Source of the DNA: an uncultured Bacilli bacterium
GTDB taxonomy: Bacteria; Bacillota_I; Bacilli_A; RF39; UBA660
NCBI GenBank assembly: GCA_947624535.1
Contig: CANQKU010000010.1
Span: 1 to 16,776 of the forward strand
DNA: 16,776 nt
Reading direction: 5' to 3'
Under the pieces are notes generated by a model. The model did not search any database and was not told where the DNA came from. It saw nothing but the letters and a program-made list of their open reading frames with translations. Both the position numbers and the translations under genes were made by a program. This document shows positions 1-6,490 of this stretch, piece after piece; positions within the stretch are counted from its first letter, which is position 1; each line of letters opens with the position of its first letter.

Positions 1-23
1 AAACGCCCTTATTTTGGACGTTT
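1..23 (+). terminator. Possible terminator of an upstream gene at the window edge
   Basis: AAACGCCC (1-8) can pair with GGACGTTT (16-23) around a 7-nt TTATTTT loop, with one C/A mismatch, followed by TTTCTCTT. It fits the end of a transcript entering from the left. The T tract is weak, and only the window edge is visible. Confidence 0.45.
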
Positions 24-111
24 CTCTTACATTTCGTTTTCACTTTCTGAAACTGGAATTTACTTTTTCATTTCACATTTAAAATAATAATATAAAAAAT
101 GTAATAATTTA

Positions 112-139
112 TTGTATTTTTGTTATAAAGTGGTATAAT
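112..139 (+). promoter_or_regulatory. Sigma-A-type promoter of the pilin operon
   Basis: TTGTAT (112-117) and a perfect TATAAT (134-139) are separated by 16 bp, about 30 bp before the first start codon of the pilin-like operon. The downstream genes are closely spaced and end at a terminator near 1807, so this probably drives all three. Confidence 0.65.
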
Positions 140-170
140 AAATATATAATATGAAAGGATGTGTGATGTA

Positions 171-335
171 ATGAAAGCAGCTTCAGGAGAATTGAATTTG
201 ACTGTTATTACTTTAGTAGCAATTTCATTGGTTATTGGCTTTTTTACAGTTATAATGTGGCCAAAAATACAAAATTCAATTAATACTCAATGGAATAATA
301 TTGAAACAGGTAAAGGTAGTCAAGTAACACCATAG
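171..335 (+). CDS. Small single-pass pilin-like membrane protein
   Basis: This is a 54-aa protein. It has a short polar N-terminus (MKAASGELN), one hydrophobic helix at about residues 10-29, then a polar tail rich in Asn and Gln. This is the size and plan of a Flp-type or Tad-associated small pilin, but I do not see a clear prepilin peptidase site, so the family is inferred. The ATG at 171 follows an AAAGGATG ribosome site and a good promoter. It is the first gene of a three-gene operon with a TadE-like protein and a TadZ/CpaE-like protein, which supports a role in pilus assembly or secretion at the membrane. It could also be an unrelated small membrane peptide. Confidence 0.6.
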   Translation: MKAASGELNLTVITLVAISLVIGFFTVIMWPKIQNSINTQWNNIETGKGSQVTP

Positions 336-363
336 TAATAGTAAAATATTGGAGGTATTATAA

Positions 364-804
364 ATGAGAGATGCTTTTGGTGGTATTGTCAATATTACAT
401 TTGTTGTAGTCTTTATTGTCATTGTCAATGGATATTTGGCTTTTGCTGCTCAATATAATAAAGCATTTCGTTATAAAAATAAAATTATAAATGCAATTGA
501 GCAATATGAAGGTTGGTCTAGTAGTACCACTGCTGGTAGTGAAGTTTATGAAGCGGTAAATGATTATAGAAAAAAAATTGGCTATAGTTTGGATACTACT
601 TTAAATGAACCAGGTTATGATTGCTATAGAGAATTGGGAATGTGCATCAAAAAGACAAATGTAAGTAGTGGTGATGAATTAAGTAAAAGCTATTATACGG
701 TAATAACTGCTGTTAATATAAATATACCTATTCTCGAGCATTTTCTACCAAAGATGCATATTTTCCAAGTTAACGGAACTACAAAAACTATAACGCAACA
801 TTAA
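364..804 (+). CDS. TadE-like pseudopilin, hypothetical
   Basis: This is a 146-aa protein preceded by a strong GGAGG site 8 nt before the ATG. Residues 8-30 form one strongly hydrophobic helix, directly followed by a helical stretch (about 31-50) and a polar domain. Two cysteines (Cys86 and Cys93) could form a disulfide outside the cell. An N-terminal membrane anchor with a short external domain is the layout of TadE/TadF minor pseudopilins of Tad pili, which prime or cap pilus assembly. The neighbours are a smaller pilin-like peptide upstream and a TadZ/CpaE-like protein 15 nt downstream, and this context is the main support. Sequence identity to a named family is not obvious by eye. Confidence 0.6.
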   Translation: MRDAFGGIVNITFVVVFIVIVNGYLAFAAQYNKAFRYKNKIINAIEQYEGWSSSTTAGSEVYEAVNDYRKKIGYSLDTTLNEPGYDCYRELGMCIKKTNVSSGDELSKSYYTVITAVNINIPILEHFLPKMHIFQVNGTTKTITQH

Positions 805-819
805 AAAGAGGTGATTAGC

Positions 820-1803
820 TTGAACGTTATTGTAGCTAACGAGAAAAAAGATTCATTATCTAATCTTGATATAGAAGTAATAAAGAATATAGTTGGTGAG
901 TTTGATTCAGATGAATTAGTTGCTATGTTCAAGGACTTCTTTTTTGATAGAATGATATTGGATATTACTGCAATTAAAAATTATAAGGATATTTCTAATA
1001 TACGAAAATTAGCTATGGAATTAGGAGAAAGCAAATTGATATTAGTGTTAACTGACGAAGTTTGTGCTTCTCCTAGTTATTTATCTAACATTATATCTAT
1101 GGGAATATATAATTTTACTAATAACATAAATGCCATTAAGCAGTTAATTAATAAACCCAATACTTATAAAGATGTAGCTCAAATTCAACAATTAAATGAT
1201 GAGTCGATTGCAGCTACTAATAGAGTTGGTAAGAAAAATAAAATTATTGGTATTAAAAATATCACTGAACATGCAGGAGCAACTACACTTACTTATATGT
1301 TGAAAAAAGAATTAACAGCTATTTATGGTAATGTAGTTTATGCAATAGAAGTAAATAAAAGAGATTTTGCTTATTTTAATGATAAAAATATGTTTTCAGT
1401 TAATGAAATAGAACTTACCAAAAAGATAGCTACATTGCAAAATCCTTTAGTGATACTAATTGATTTAAATGACAGTAAAATGACTTCATTATGTGATGAA
1501 ATTATATATTTGTTAGAACCTAGCACTATTATGTTAAATAAATTAATTCGTAAAAATAGAGGTATTTTTGAAAAATTAAAAGATCAAAAAATATTACTTA
1601 ATAAAAGTCTATTAAGTAATAAAGATGTTAGTGAATTGGAATATGAGGCAAATTGTAAAATGTTTTATAATATACCTCCTCTTGATGAGAGAAAGAAAAA
1701 TTCACCACTTCAAGAATTGCTATTCCGTCTAGGACTAATTGATAATACTGCTTCAAAAAAAGAAGAGGCTAATAAAATCTTTGGAATATTTAGTAGACAT
1801 TAA
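820..1803 (+). CDS. TadZ/CpaE-like ParA-fold pilus localisation protein
   Basis: This is a protein of about 327 aa. The N-terminal part (to about residue 110) looks like a receiver-type alpha/beta domain (hydrophobic strands MILDIT and LILVLT). After a linker comes a MinD/ParA-type domain starting at IIGIKNITEHAGATTL. Where active ParA proteins have KGGxGKTT, this one has EHAGATT, so both lysines are missing and ATP hydrolysis is doubtful; TadZ/CpaE proteins are often atypical in the same way. In Tad systems this protein places the secretion ATPase at a cell site. The start is taken as TTG at 820: the GTG at 811 lies inside the AAAAGAGGTGAT ribosome site, which is spaced 5 nt from the TTG. 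It ends just before a terminator. Confidence 0.65.
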   Translation: MNVIVANEKKDSLSNLDIEVIKNIVGEFDSDELVAMFKDFFFDRMILDITAIKNYKDISNIRKLAMELGESKLILVLTDEVCASPSYLSNIISMGIYNFTNNINAIKQLINKPNTYKDVAQIQQLNDESIAATNRVGKKNKIIGIKNITEHAGATTLTYMLKKELTAIYGNVVYAIEVNKRDFAYFNDKNMFSVNEIELTKKIATLQNPLVILIDLNDSKMTSLCDEIIYLLEPSTIMLNKLIRKNRGIFEKLKDQKILLNKSLLSNKDVSELEYEANCKMFYNIPPLDERKKNSPLQELLFRLGLIDNTASKKEEANKIFGIFSRH

Positions 1804-1806
1804 TTG

Positions 1807-1835
1807 ACTTGGAAATTTCCAAGTTTTTTCTTTTT
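1807..1835 (+). terminator. Rho-independent terminator of the pilin operon
   Basis: ACTTGGAAA and TTTCCAAGT (1807-1824) are perfectly self-complementary and are followed by a T-rich run to 1835. It starts 4 nt after the TadZ/CpaE-like stop codon. The minus-strand reading lacks a T tract, so it acts on plus-strand transcripts. Confidence 0.85.
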
Positions 1836-1842
1836 GAAAAAA

Positions 1843-2643
1843 TTATCCTAAAGCTATATCCATAATCATCATAATAGCAAATCCAATTAAAGTAAAAAAT
1901 GCCATAAAATCTTTCTTTTGATTAGTTTGACTTTCTGGGATTAATTCTTCAACTACTACATATATCATAGCACCAGCGGCAAAAGCTAATAAATATGGTA
2001 ATAAGCATCTTACTTTAATAACTAATATTGCTCCGATTACTCCTGAAATAGGTTCTACTATTGCACTTAACTGCCCAAAAAAGAATGCTTTTTTTCTAGA
2101 TAGACCTTCTCTTCTTAGAGGAAGACTAACTGCCATTCCTTCTGGAAAATTTTGTAAGCCAATTCCTAATGCTAACATATACGCAGAAGATAGTGTAGCA
2201 CCATCAATACCATAATACAAAGAGCCAAAAGCAACACCAACTGCTAAACCTTCTGGAATATTGTGTAAAGTTATTGATGTAATTAACATTAAACAACGTT
2301 TAAAACTAGACCCTTTTGCGAAACTTTTTCGTTTTTCTAAATGTGAAAATACTTGATCACCTGTAAATAATAATACTCCTCCTAATAAAAAGCCAATCAC
2401 TGTTACTTTCCAAGGTGTTAAGTGTAGAGTCTCAGCCATAGTAATAGCAGGTGATAAAAGTGAGAAAAATGATGCTGAAATCATTACCCCAGCAGCAAAA
2501 CCTAGCATAGCATCCATGAAAGTTTTATTTACTTTTTTAAAGAAGAAAACAATCATAGCGCCTAATGCCGTAATAGCCCAAGTAAAAATTGTCGCTAATA
2601 ATGCCTGAATGGGATAGCTTAAATTTGTAAAATAATTAAACAT
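1843..2643 (-). CDS. ZIP-family divalent metal transporter
   Basis: This is a 266-aa polytopic membrane protein of the ZIP family (ZupT/GufA type), which imports zinc, iron or manganese. The metal-site helices are clear: HNIPEG at about residues 127-132 (TM4) and QNFPEG at about 164-169 (TM5), followed by a conserved Glu in SAIVEP near residue 196. About eight membrane segments are visible, with a basic cytoplasmic loop (HLEKRKSFAKG) before TM4. The ATG at 2643 is chosen because TTGGAGG lies just upstream; the in-frame TTG at 2655 is part of that ribosome site. The gene is transcribed alone, convergent with the pilin operon and divergent from the SEDS gene. Metal specificity cannot be read from the sequence. 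Confidence 0.9.
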   Translation of the reverse strand: MFNYFTNLSYPIQALLATIFTWAITALGAMIVFFFKKVNKTFMDAMLGFAAGVMISASFFSLLSPAITMAETLHLTPWKVTVIGFLLGGVLLFTGDQVFSHLEKRKSFAKGSSFKRCLMLITSITLHNIPEGLAVGVAFGSLYYGIDGATLSSAYMLALGIGLQNFPEGMAVSLPLRREGLSRKKAFFFGQLSAIVEPISGVIGAILVIKVRCLLPYLLAFAAGAMIYVVVEELIPESQTNQKKDFMAFFTLIGFAIMMIMDIALG

Positions 2644-2759
2644 AAAAACCTCCAAATATCTAAATTATTTTATGACTAATTTAAAATTTGTGTATAGACG
2701 AAATCACTAGAAAGTTCTTTTTCTAAACTTTGATTAATAAAATAATGTAGGGTGGTCCT
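2644..2759. promoter_or_regulatory. Divergent intergenic region between the ZIP and SEDS genes
   Basis: This spacer must hold the promoters of the divergent ZIP transporter and SEDS genes. An inverted repeat, TAGAAA with TTTCTA around a 6-nt spacer, lies near 2709-2726 and could be an operator or a small hairpin. Possible -10 boxes are only weak on both strands, so I assign none. The ribosome site of the SEDS gene is GGGTGG just before the ATG at 2760. Confidence 0.4.
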
Positions 2760-3755
2760 ATGAAGAAGAAATTTGACATAATTCTTTTTATAGCGGTTAT
2801 TTTATTAATTTGTTTTGGTGTAGTAATGATTTATTCAGCATCATCTATTTGGGCAAATTATAAATTTAATGATAGTTTTTACTATGTTAAAAGACAATTT
2901 GTTTTTGTTATAATAGGTATATTTTTAATGTTAGGTATTTCTAAAATAGACTATCAAGTATATTGGAAAAATGCTAATAAAATTTTACTTGTATGCTTTA
3001 TACTTTTAATTTTAGTTATTATCCCAGGTATTGGAAGTATTAGAAATGGTAGTCGTAGTTGGTTTGGAATAGGTTCTTTTGGAATACAACCTAGTGAAGC
3101 AGCTAAGTTAGCTATGATTATTTTTACTAGTAAATATTTATCTAATAGTACAAAATTTTTAAAAAGTTATAAAGAAGGAGTTTTTCCAATCTTAGGAATT
3201 TTATTTACTTTCTTTGGATTAATTATGTTACAACCTGACTTAGGTACAGGAGTTATTTTAGTTATGTCAATAATTGCACTTTTATTTATATCAGGTGTCA
3301 ATATGAAATTTTTTATAGGTGGTGGCATTTTAGGTATTATAGGAATTATTATTTTAATTTTAATCGCACCATATAGAATGGATCGTATTACTTCTTTTAT
3401 AAATCCCTGGAAAGATCCCTTAGGAACTGGATTTCAAATTATCCAAAGTTTGTATGCTATAGGACCAGGTGGGCTATTAGGAAATGGATTTTTAAATTCA
3501 ATTCAAAAACATTTCTATCTTCCTGAACCTCAAACTGATTTTATTTTTTCTATTATATCAGAAGAATTTGGAATTATGGGTGTAGTTATCGTAGTAACAT
3601 TATTTTCTATAGTTGTTTATAGAGGCTTAAAAATTTCATTAAATTCACAAGATAGTTTTGCTAAATACTTAGCTTTTGGAATGACTTTTCAACTAGCTTT
3701 TCAAACTATTATGAATTTAATGGTAGTAATTGGAATGATACCAGTAACAGGGTAA
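2760..3755 (+). CDS. ftsW: SpoVE/FtsW-type SEDS glycosyltransferase, 5' part of a split gene
   Basis: This encodes 331 aa of a SEDS-family peptidoglycan polymerase, which joins lipid II into glycan strands together with a class B penicillin-binding protein. Family motifs are clear: VMIYSASS (22-29), RNGSRSWFGIG (95-105), IQPSE (109-113), QPDLGTG (158-164), NPWKDPLGTGFQ (215-226) and LPEPQTDFIFS (254-264), with Asp260 the likely catalytic residue. The wording resembles SpoVE/FtsW more than RodA. The frame ends at TAA right after IPVTG, where family members continue with xTLPFLSYGGSS and a last membrane helix. That tail lies at 6502-6595, beyond a serine-recombinase element. Removing 3752-6501 gives an in-frame 361-aa protein, close to the usual length of SpoVE. 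As it stands the product lacks TM10 and is probably inactive. Confidence 0.93.
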   Translation: MKKKFDIILFIAVILLICFGVVMIYSASSIWANYKFNDSFYYVKRQFVFVIIGIFLMLGISKIDYQVYWKNANKILLVCFILLILVIIPGIGSIRNGSRSWFGIGSFGIQPSEAAKLAMIIFTSKYLSNSTKFLKSYKEGVFPILGILFTFFGLIMLQPDLGTGVILVMSIIALLFISGVNMKFFIGGGILGIIGIIILILIAPYRMDRITSFINPWKDPLGTGFQIIQSLYAIGPGGLLGNGFLNSIQKHFYLPEPQTDFIFSIISEEFGIMGVVIVVTLFSIVVYRGLKISLNSQDSFAKYLAFGMTFQLAFQTIMNLMVVIGMIPVTG

Positions 3756-3760
3756 ATTCT
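3743..3760 (+). other. attL: left junction of the recombinase element
   Basis: The host half-site AGTAAC (3743-3748) and the crossover GG (3750-3751) are followed by the element half-site GTAAATT (3752-3758). The SEDS reading frame meets a stop codon formed by element sequence at 3753-3755. The exact cut within the G run was deduced from reading-frame restoration. Confidence 0.75.
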
Positions 3761-3765
3761 GCTAA

Positions 3766-3780
3766 ATAACTGAAAAATTA
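3766..3780 (+). repeat. Left copy of a 15-bp subterminal inverted repeat
   Basis: ATAACTGAAAAATTA is perfectly complementary to TAATTTTTCAGTTAT at 6437-6451. The copies lie 14 bp and about 50 bp inside the two ends. In the excised circle they would flank the attP core in opposite orientation, so they may be accessory binding sites for the recombinase or a directionality factor. Confidence 0.75.
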
Positions 3781-4016
3781 TTATGTAAAATCTTTTAATA
3801 ATAATACTTTTTAATTTTATATTAGATAAATTGTCAGTAATTATTTAAATAATTTATAAATAATATATTAGGAAGTATTGCATTACTGAAATATATGGAT
3901 AGTAATACTTCTTCACATAAGTTAGGTATTATTCTACATAATATAATTAGAATGTATAAAATTATTAATACACTGTATTGACATAATGATAAGTTAGCCA
4001 TACAATTATATTAGAA
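3781..4016. other. Non-coding left arm of the element
   Basis: No plausible gene is seen here. The region is extremely AT-rich. The strongest structure is a hairpin: GAAGTATT (3873-3880) pairs with AATACTTC (3904-3911), and an alternative pairing uses ATTACT (3883-3888) with AGTAAT (3901-3906), so the two are mutually exclusive. It may be a terminator-like or regulatory structure, or a relic. The promoter of the antitoxin gene lies at its right end. Confidence 0.5.
3978..4006 (+). promoter_or_regulatory. Promoter of the toxin-antitoxin pair
   Basis: A perfect TTGACA (3978-3983) and TACAAT (4001-4006) are separated by 17 bp. The predicted start of transcription is about 15 nt before the antitoxin ATG. 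Antitoxins of this class usually repress their own promoter, but I see no clear palindromic operator. Confidence 0.75.
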
Positions 4017-4028
4017 ATGAGGGATATT

Positions 4029-4316
4029 ATGGAGACATTAACTTTAAACGTTAGAGTGGATGCTAATGATAAGAAGAATTTTGAACAATTTTGTAGTAAT
4101 GTTGGTATGAATGTATCTACTGCGGTTAATATGTTTATTAAAGCAGTTTTAAGAGATCAAAAATTACCATTTGAAGTAAAGACAAATTATGATGATTATA
4201 TTGATAATAAATTAAAAGAAGCTGAAGTTCAAATGTTAACTACAAATAAAAGATATTCTAAAGAAGAACTTTTAGAAAAAATGAATAATATAATTAATCA
4301 ATATGAAAATATATAA
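4029..4316 (+). CDS. RelB/DinJ-family antitoxin
   Basis: This is a 95-aa ribbon-helix-helix antitoxin of the RelB/DinJ family. The N-terminal part (LTLNVRVDANDKKNFEQF, then GMNVSTAVNMFIKAVLRD and KLPFEV) matches the family pattern: a DNA-binding beta strand, two helices and the typical PFE motif. The C-terminal half (about 60-95) is charged and helical, the part that wraps around the toxin. The ATG at 4029 is preferred over the one at 4017 because GAGGG (4019-4023) sits 5 nt upstream and the protein then begins METLTLNVRV as in relatives. It is 10 nt upstream of a RelE/ParE toxin gene and inside the mobile element. The antitoxin appears intact although its toxin is not. Confidence 0.92.
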   Translation: METLTLNVRVDANDKKNFEQFCSNVGMNVSTAVNMFIKAVLRDQKLPFEVKTNYDDYIDNKLKEAEVQMLTTNKRYSKEELLEKMNNIINQYENI

Positions 4317-4326
4317 TAAGGAATAA

Positions 4327-4641
4327 ATGTATAGACTAGAAGTTTTGCCAATAGCCATAAAAGATATTGAAAGTATTATTCATTATATTTCCTATAATTT
4401 ATCAAATCCACAGGCAGCAAGAAGACAGACAAATTTATTCATAAAAAGCATTGATAATATAATTAACTTTCCATATGGAAATACAGTATATAAATCTAAA
4501 AAAAATTTAAAATTTGAATATAGATTTTATAAAGTTAAAAACTATCTTATGATTTAGCCTATCAAGAAAGAAGAAAAACTAATTATTATAGTTAGAGTGT
4601 TATACCAAAAAATGGATATTAATAATATTTTATCTTTATAA
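4327..4641 (+). pseudogene. RelE/ParE-family toxin with an in-frame amber stop
   Basis: The first 76 codons (MYRLEVLPIAIKDIESIIHY, later FPYGNTVYK and KNYLMI) match RelE/ParE-superfamily toxins, which in the RelE branch cut mRNA on the ribosome. A TAG at 4555-4557 ends this frame. The same frame continues directly with PIKKEEKLIIIVRVLYQKMD and ends at TAA 4639-4641, which is the normal C-terminus of the family. So one base change (probably a Tyr codon to TAG) truncates a 104-aa protein. The lost strand and tail carry the Arg and Tyr that usually belong to the active site, so the product is probably harmless. A frameshift is excluded because the frame is unbroken. Read-through would restore the toxin at low level, but nothing in the window suggests UAG recoding. 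Confidence 0.88.
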
Positions 4642-4642
4642 G

Positions 4643-4685
4643 TAAAATTTATATTCATTATTTCTTTTTTTTAGAATAAATTTTA
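4643..4685. repeat. 10-bp inverted repeat before the recombinase operon
   Basis: TAAAATTTAT (4643-4652) and ATAAATTTTA (4676-4685) are perfect inverted copies around a 23-nt T-rich spacer. The repeat sits between the toxin remnant and the ribosome site of the 44-aa gene. It could be a binding site controlling the recombinase genes, a weak hairpin, or chance in AT-rich DNA. Confidence 0.45.
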
Positions 4686-4701
4686 TAGAGGTGTTATCTT
4701 T

Positions 4702-4836
4702 ATGAAACGAATAGATAAAAATGGTAAAAGAAGAAAACCTAATATAGAATTTATTTATAAAAAAGATGGTCTAAAGCTTGAAGAAATATTAAAAGATAGC
4801 TATTTACATTATTTAAAAAGTTTAAACATAAAATGA
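4702..4836 (+). CDS. 44-aa basic protein upstream of the recombinase
   Basis: This short gene has a good AGAGGTG ribosome site (4687-4693) and an ATG at 4702. The product has a very basic N-terminus (MKRIDKNGKRRKPN), a short strand (IEFIYKKDG) and a C-terminal amphipathic helix (LKLEEILKDSYLHYLKSL). I do not recognise the family. Its stop codon lies 26 nt before the recombinase start, and the recombinase ribosome site follows directly, so the two are probably co-transcribed. Small basic proteins next to serine integrases are sometimes recombination directionality factors that allow excision, and this role is possible but unproven. It could also be a DNA-binding regulator. Confidence 0.7.
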   Translation: MKRIDKNGKRRKPNIEFIYKKDGLKLEEILKDSYLHYLKSLNIK

Positions 4837-4862
4837 TATTTATAAGGTGGAGGATTTTATTA

Positions 4863-6434
4863 ATGGAATATATTTGTGGAGGTTATGAAAGATTATCAGA
4901 TGCTGATAATAAAAATGAAGAAAGTTCATCTATTCAGAGTCAAAAAATAATAATAGAGTCATTTGCTAAATTTAATAATTTAACGATTTATAAACACTAT
5001 TCTGACGATGGATATTCTGGTGGTAATTTTGAACGTCCTGCTTTTAAAATGATGATTGATGATATTGAAAGTGGAAAAATTAATTGTATAATTACTAAAG
5101 ATTTATCAAGATTAGGACGTGAAATGTATAAAACTGGTAAATACATAGAAGAATACTTTTTAGAAAAAAATGTAAGATATATCGCTATTAATGATAGTTA
5201 TGACTCTAATATTGGAGATGCTATGCTAGGAATTAGACTTAGTGTTAATGATCTATATTTAAGAGATGTTTCAAAAAAAGTTAAATCTTCCCTAAGAGCC
5301 AAACAAAATAGAGGTGATTATATTGGCTCATTTCCGTTATATGGCTATAAAAAAGATCCTAATGATAGTCATAAATTAATTGTTGATGAAGAAGTTAGAG
5401 ATATAGTTGAATTAATATATGATTTAGCCTTAGATGGTAAGACTCCTAGTAATATAGCTCAAATATTAACATTAAAAAAAATTCCAATTCCGATCGTTTA
5501 TAAAAAAGATCCTAGAGCCAAAAATGTAGTAGAGAATGATTTCTTTGGAATATGGAAAAGACAAACTATTACTAATATTTTAACTAATGAAATGTATATT
5601 GGCAATATGGTCCAAAATACTCATAATAAAATAAGTTATAACTCTAAAAAATTAAGAAAAACTACTAAAGATGAACTCATAATTGTTAAAAATACTCATG
5701 AGGGTATAATTTCTAAAGAAAAATTTGATAAAGTTCAAAAACTTATTAATAGTAAAACAAAGATAAAGGTTACAACTCATCAATTAGACTATTTATTTGG
5801 GGGTATGATTTATTGTCATGAATGTGGTCATAGAATAAGAATAAGTAAAGATATTTTAAAGTCAGGTGTAAGACATTATACACAATGTAATTTATATACA
5901 AGGAAAGGAAAATTTGGGGTATGCTCATCTCATAGAATTAATTATGACTGGCTTGAAGAAGATATATTAAATTATTTACAAAGGATTTGTAAAGGGTTTT
6001 GTAGCAATTATAATTTTAATGACTTAGAAGGTAAAAATATAGATATTACTACAAGAAATATAGATGAAATAAATAAAAAAATAAAGAGGTTAAATAATAC
6101 ATTAACTTCTCATAAAACAACAATTGATAATTTATATATAGATAAGACAAAGGGGTTAGTTGATGAAGAAATGTATAAAAGAATATATGAAAAAATAACA
6201 AATGAAATTAATAAATTAAATTTAGAATTAACAAAATTAGATGAAAAAAAACAAATAAATGAAAAACAAACAGCAAATAATAAAGATTTTAATAAGGAAG
6301 TAGATTATATGTCTTTAAAAAATCCTACTAAAGATCAAGTTAAAAGATTAGTAGAAAAAATTGAAATAGATAAAGATAAAAAGATATATGTATATTTAAA
6401 ATTTCCAAAGTTACAAAGTTTAGAAGTTATCTAG
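4863..6434 (+). CDS. Large serine recombinase (integrase/excisionase)
   Basis: This is a 523-aa site-specific recombinase. The resolvase catalytic domain (about 1-150) contains YERLS with the nucleophile Ser12, DGYSGGNFERP (49-59) and KDLSRLGR (79-86) with catalytic arginines. The DNA-binding recombinase domain covers about 155-295. A zinc ribbon follows with Cys318, Cys321, Cys342 and Cys354, then a Lys/Asn/Leu-rich coiled coil at about 398-465, the part that controls integration versus excision. Domain order and length are complete, with no frameshift. The ATG at 4863 is chosen over 4833 because GGTGGAGG (4846-4853) precedes it and the shorter N-terminus fits the family. The same protein architecture is found in SpoIVCA of the Bacillus subtilis skin element. 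It should cut at the GG of attL and attR. Confidence 0.95.
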   Translation: MEYICGGYERLSDADNKNEESSSIQSQKIIIESFAKFNNLTIYKHYSDDGYSGGNFERPAFKMMIDDIESGKINCIITKDLSRLGREMYKTGKYIEEYFLEKNVRYIAINDSYDSNIGDAMLGIRLSVNDLYLRDVSKKVKSSLRAKQNRGDYIGSFPLYGYKKDPNDSHKLIVDEEVRDIVELIYDLALDGKTPSNIAQILTLKKIPIPIVYKKDPRAKNVVENDFFGIWKRQTITNILTNEMYIGNMVQNTHNKISYNSKKLRKTTKDELIIVKNTHEGIISKEKFDKVQKLINSKTKIKVTTHQLDYLFGGMIYCHECGHRIRISKDILKSGVRHYTQCNLYTRKGKFGVCSSHRINYDWLEEDILNYLQRICKGFCSNYNFNDLEGKNIDITTRNIDEINKKIKRLNNTLTSHKTTIDNLYIDKTKGLVDEEMYKRIYEKITNEINKLNLELTKLDEKKQINEKQTANNKDFNKEVDYMSLKNPTKDQVKRLVEKIEIDKDKKIYVYLKFPKLQSLEVI

Positions 6435-6436
6435 AT

Positions 6437-6451
6437 TAATTTTTCAGTTAT
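6437..6451 (-). repeat. Right copy of the 15-bp subterminal inverted repeat
   Basis: TAATTTTTCAGTTAT is the exact reverse complement of 3766-3780. It starts 3 bases after the recombinase stop codon, about 50 bp from the right end. Confidence 0.75.
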
Positions 6452-6490
6452 ATTGGAAGTGTATCCTAACTAAATTAAGTTATCTTTCGA

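Noticed and set aside
811..813. GTG start for the TadZ/CpaE-like gene
   Set aside because: This GTG is part of the AAAAGAGGTGAT ribosome site, and TTG at 820 is at the right spacing.
4555..4557. UAG read as an amino acid (alternative code)
   Set aside because: Other genes here end at TAG in sensible places (the pilin-like gene at 333, the recombinase at 6432), and no other gene needs an internal TAG.
4555..4641. Frameshift in the RelE/ParE toxin
   Set aside because: The frame before and after TAG is the same and homology-like sequence continues at once, so it is a nonsense change and not a frameshift.
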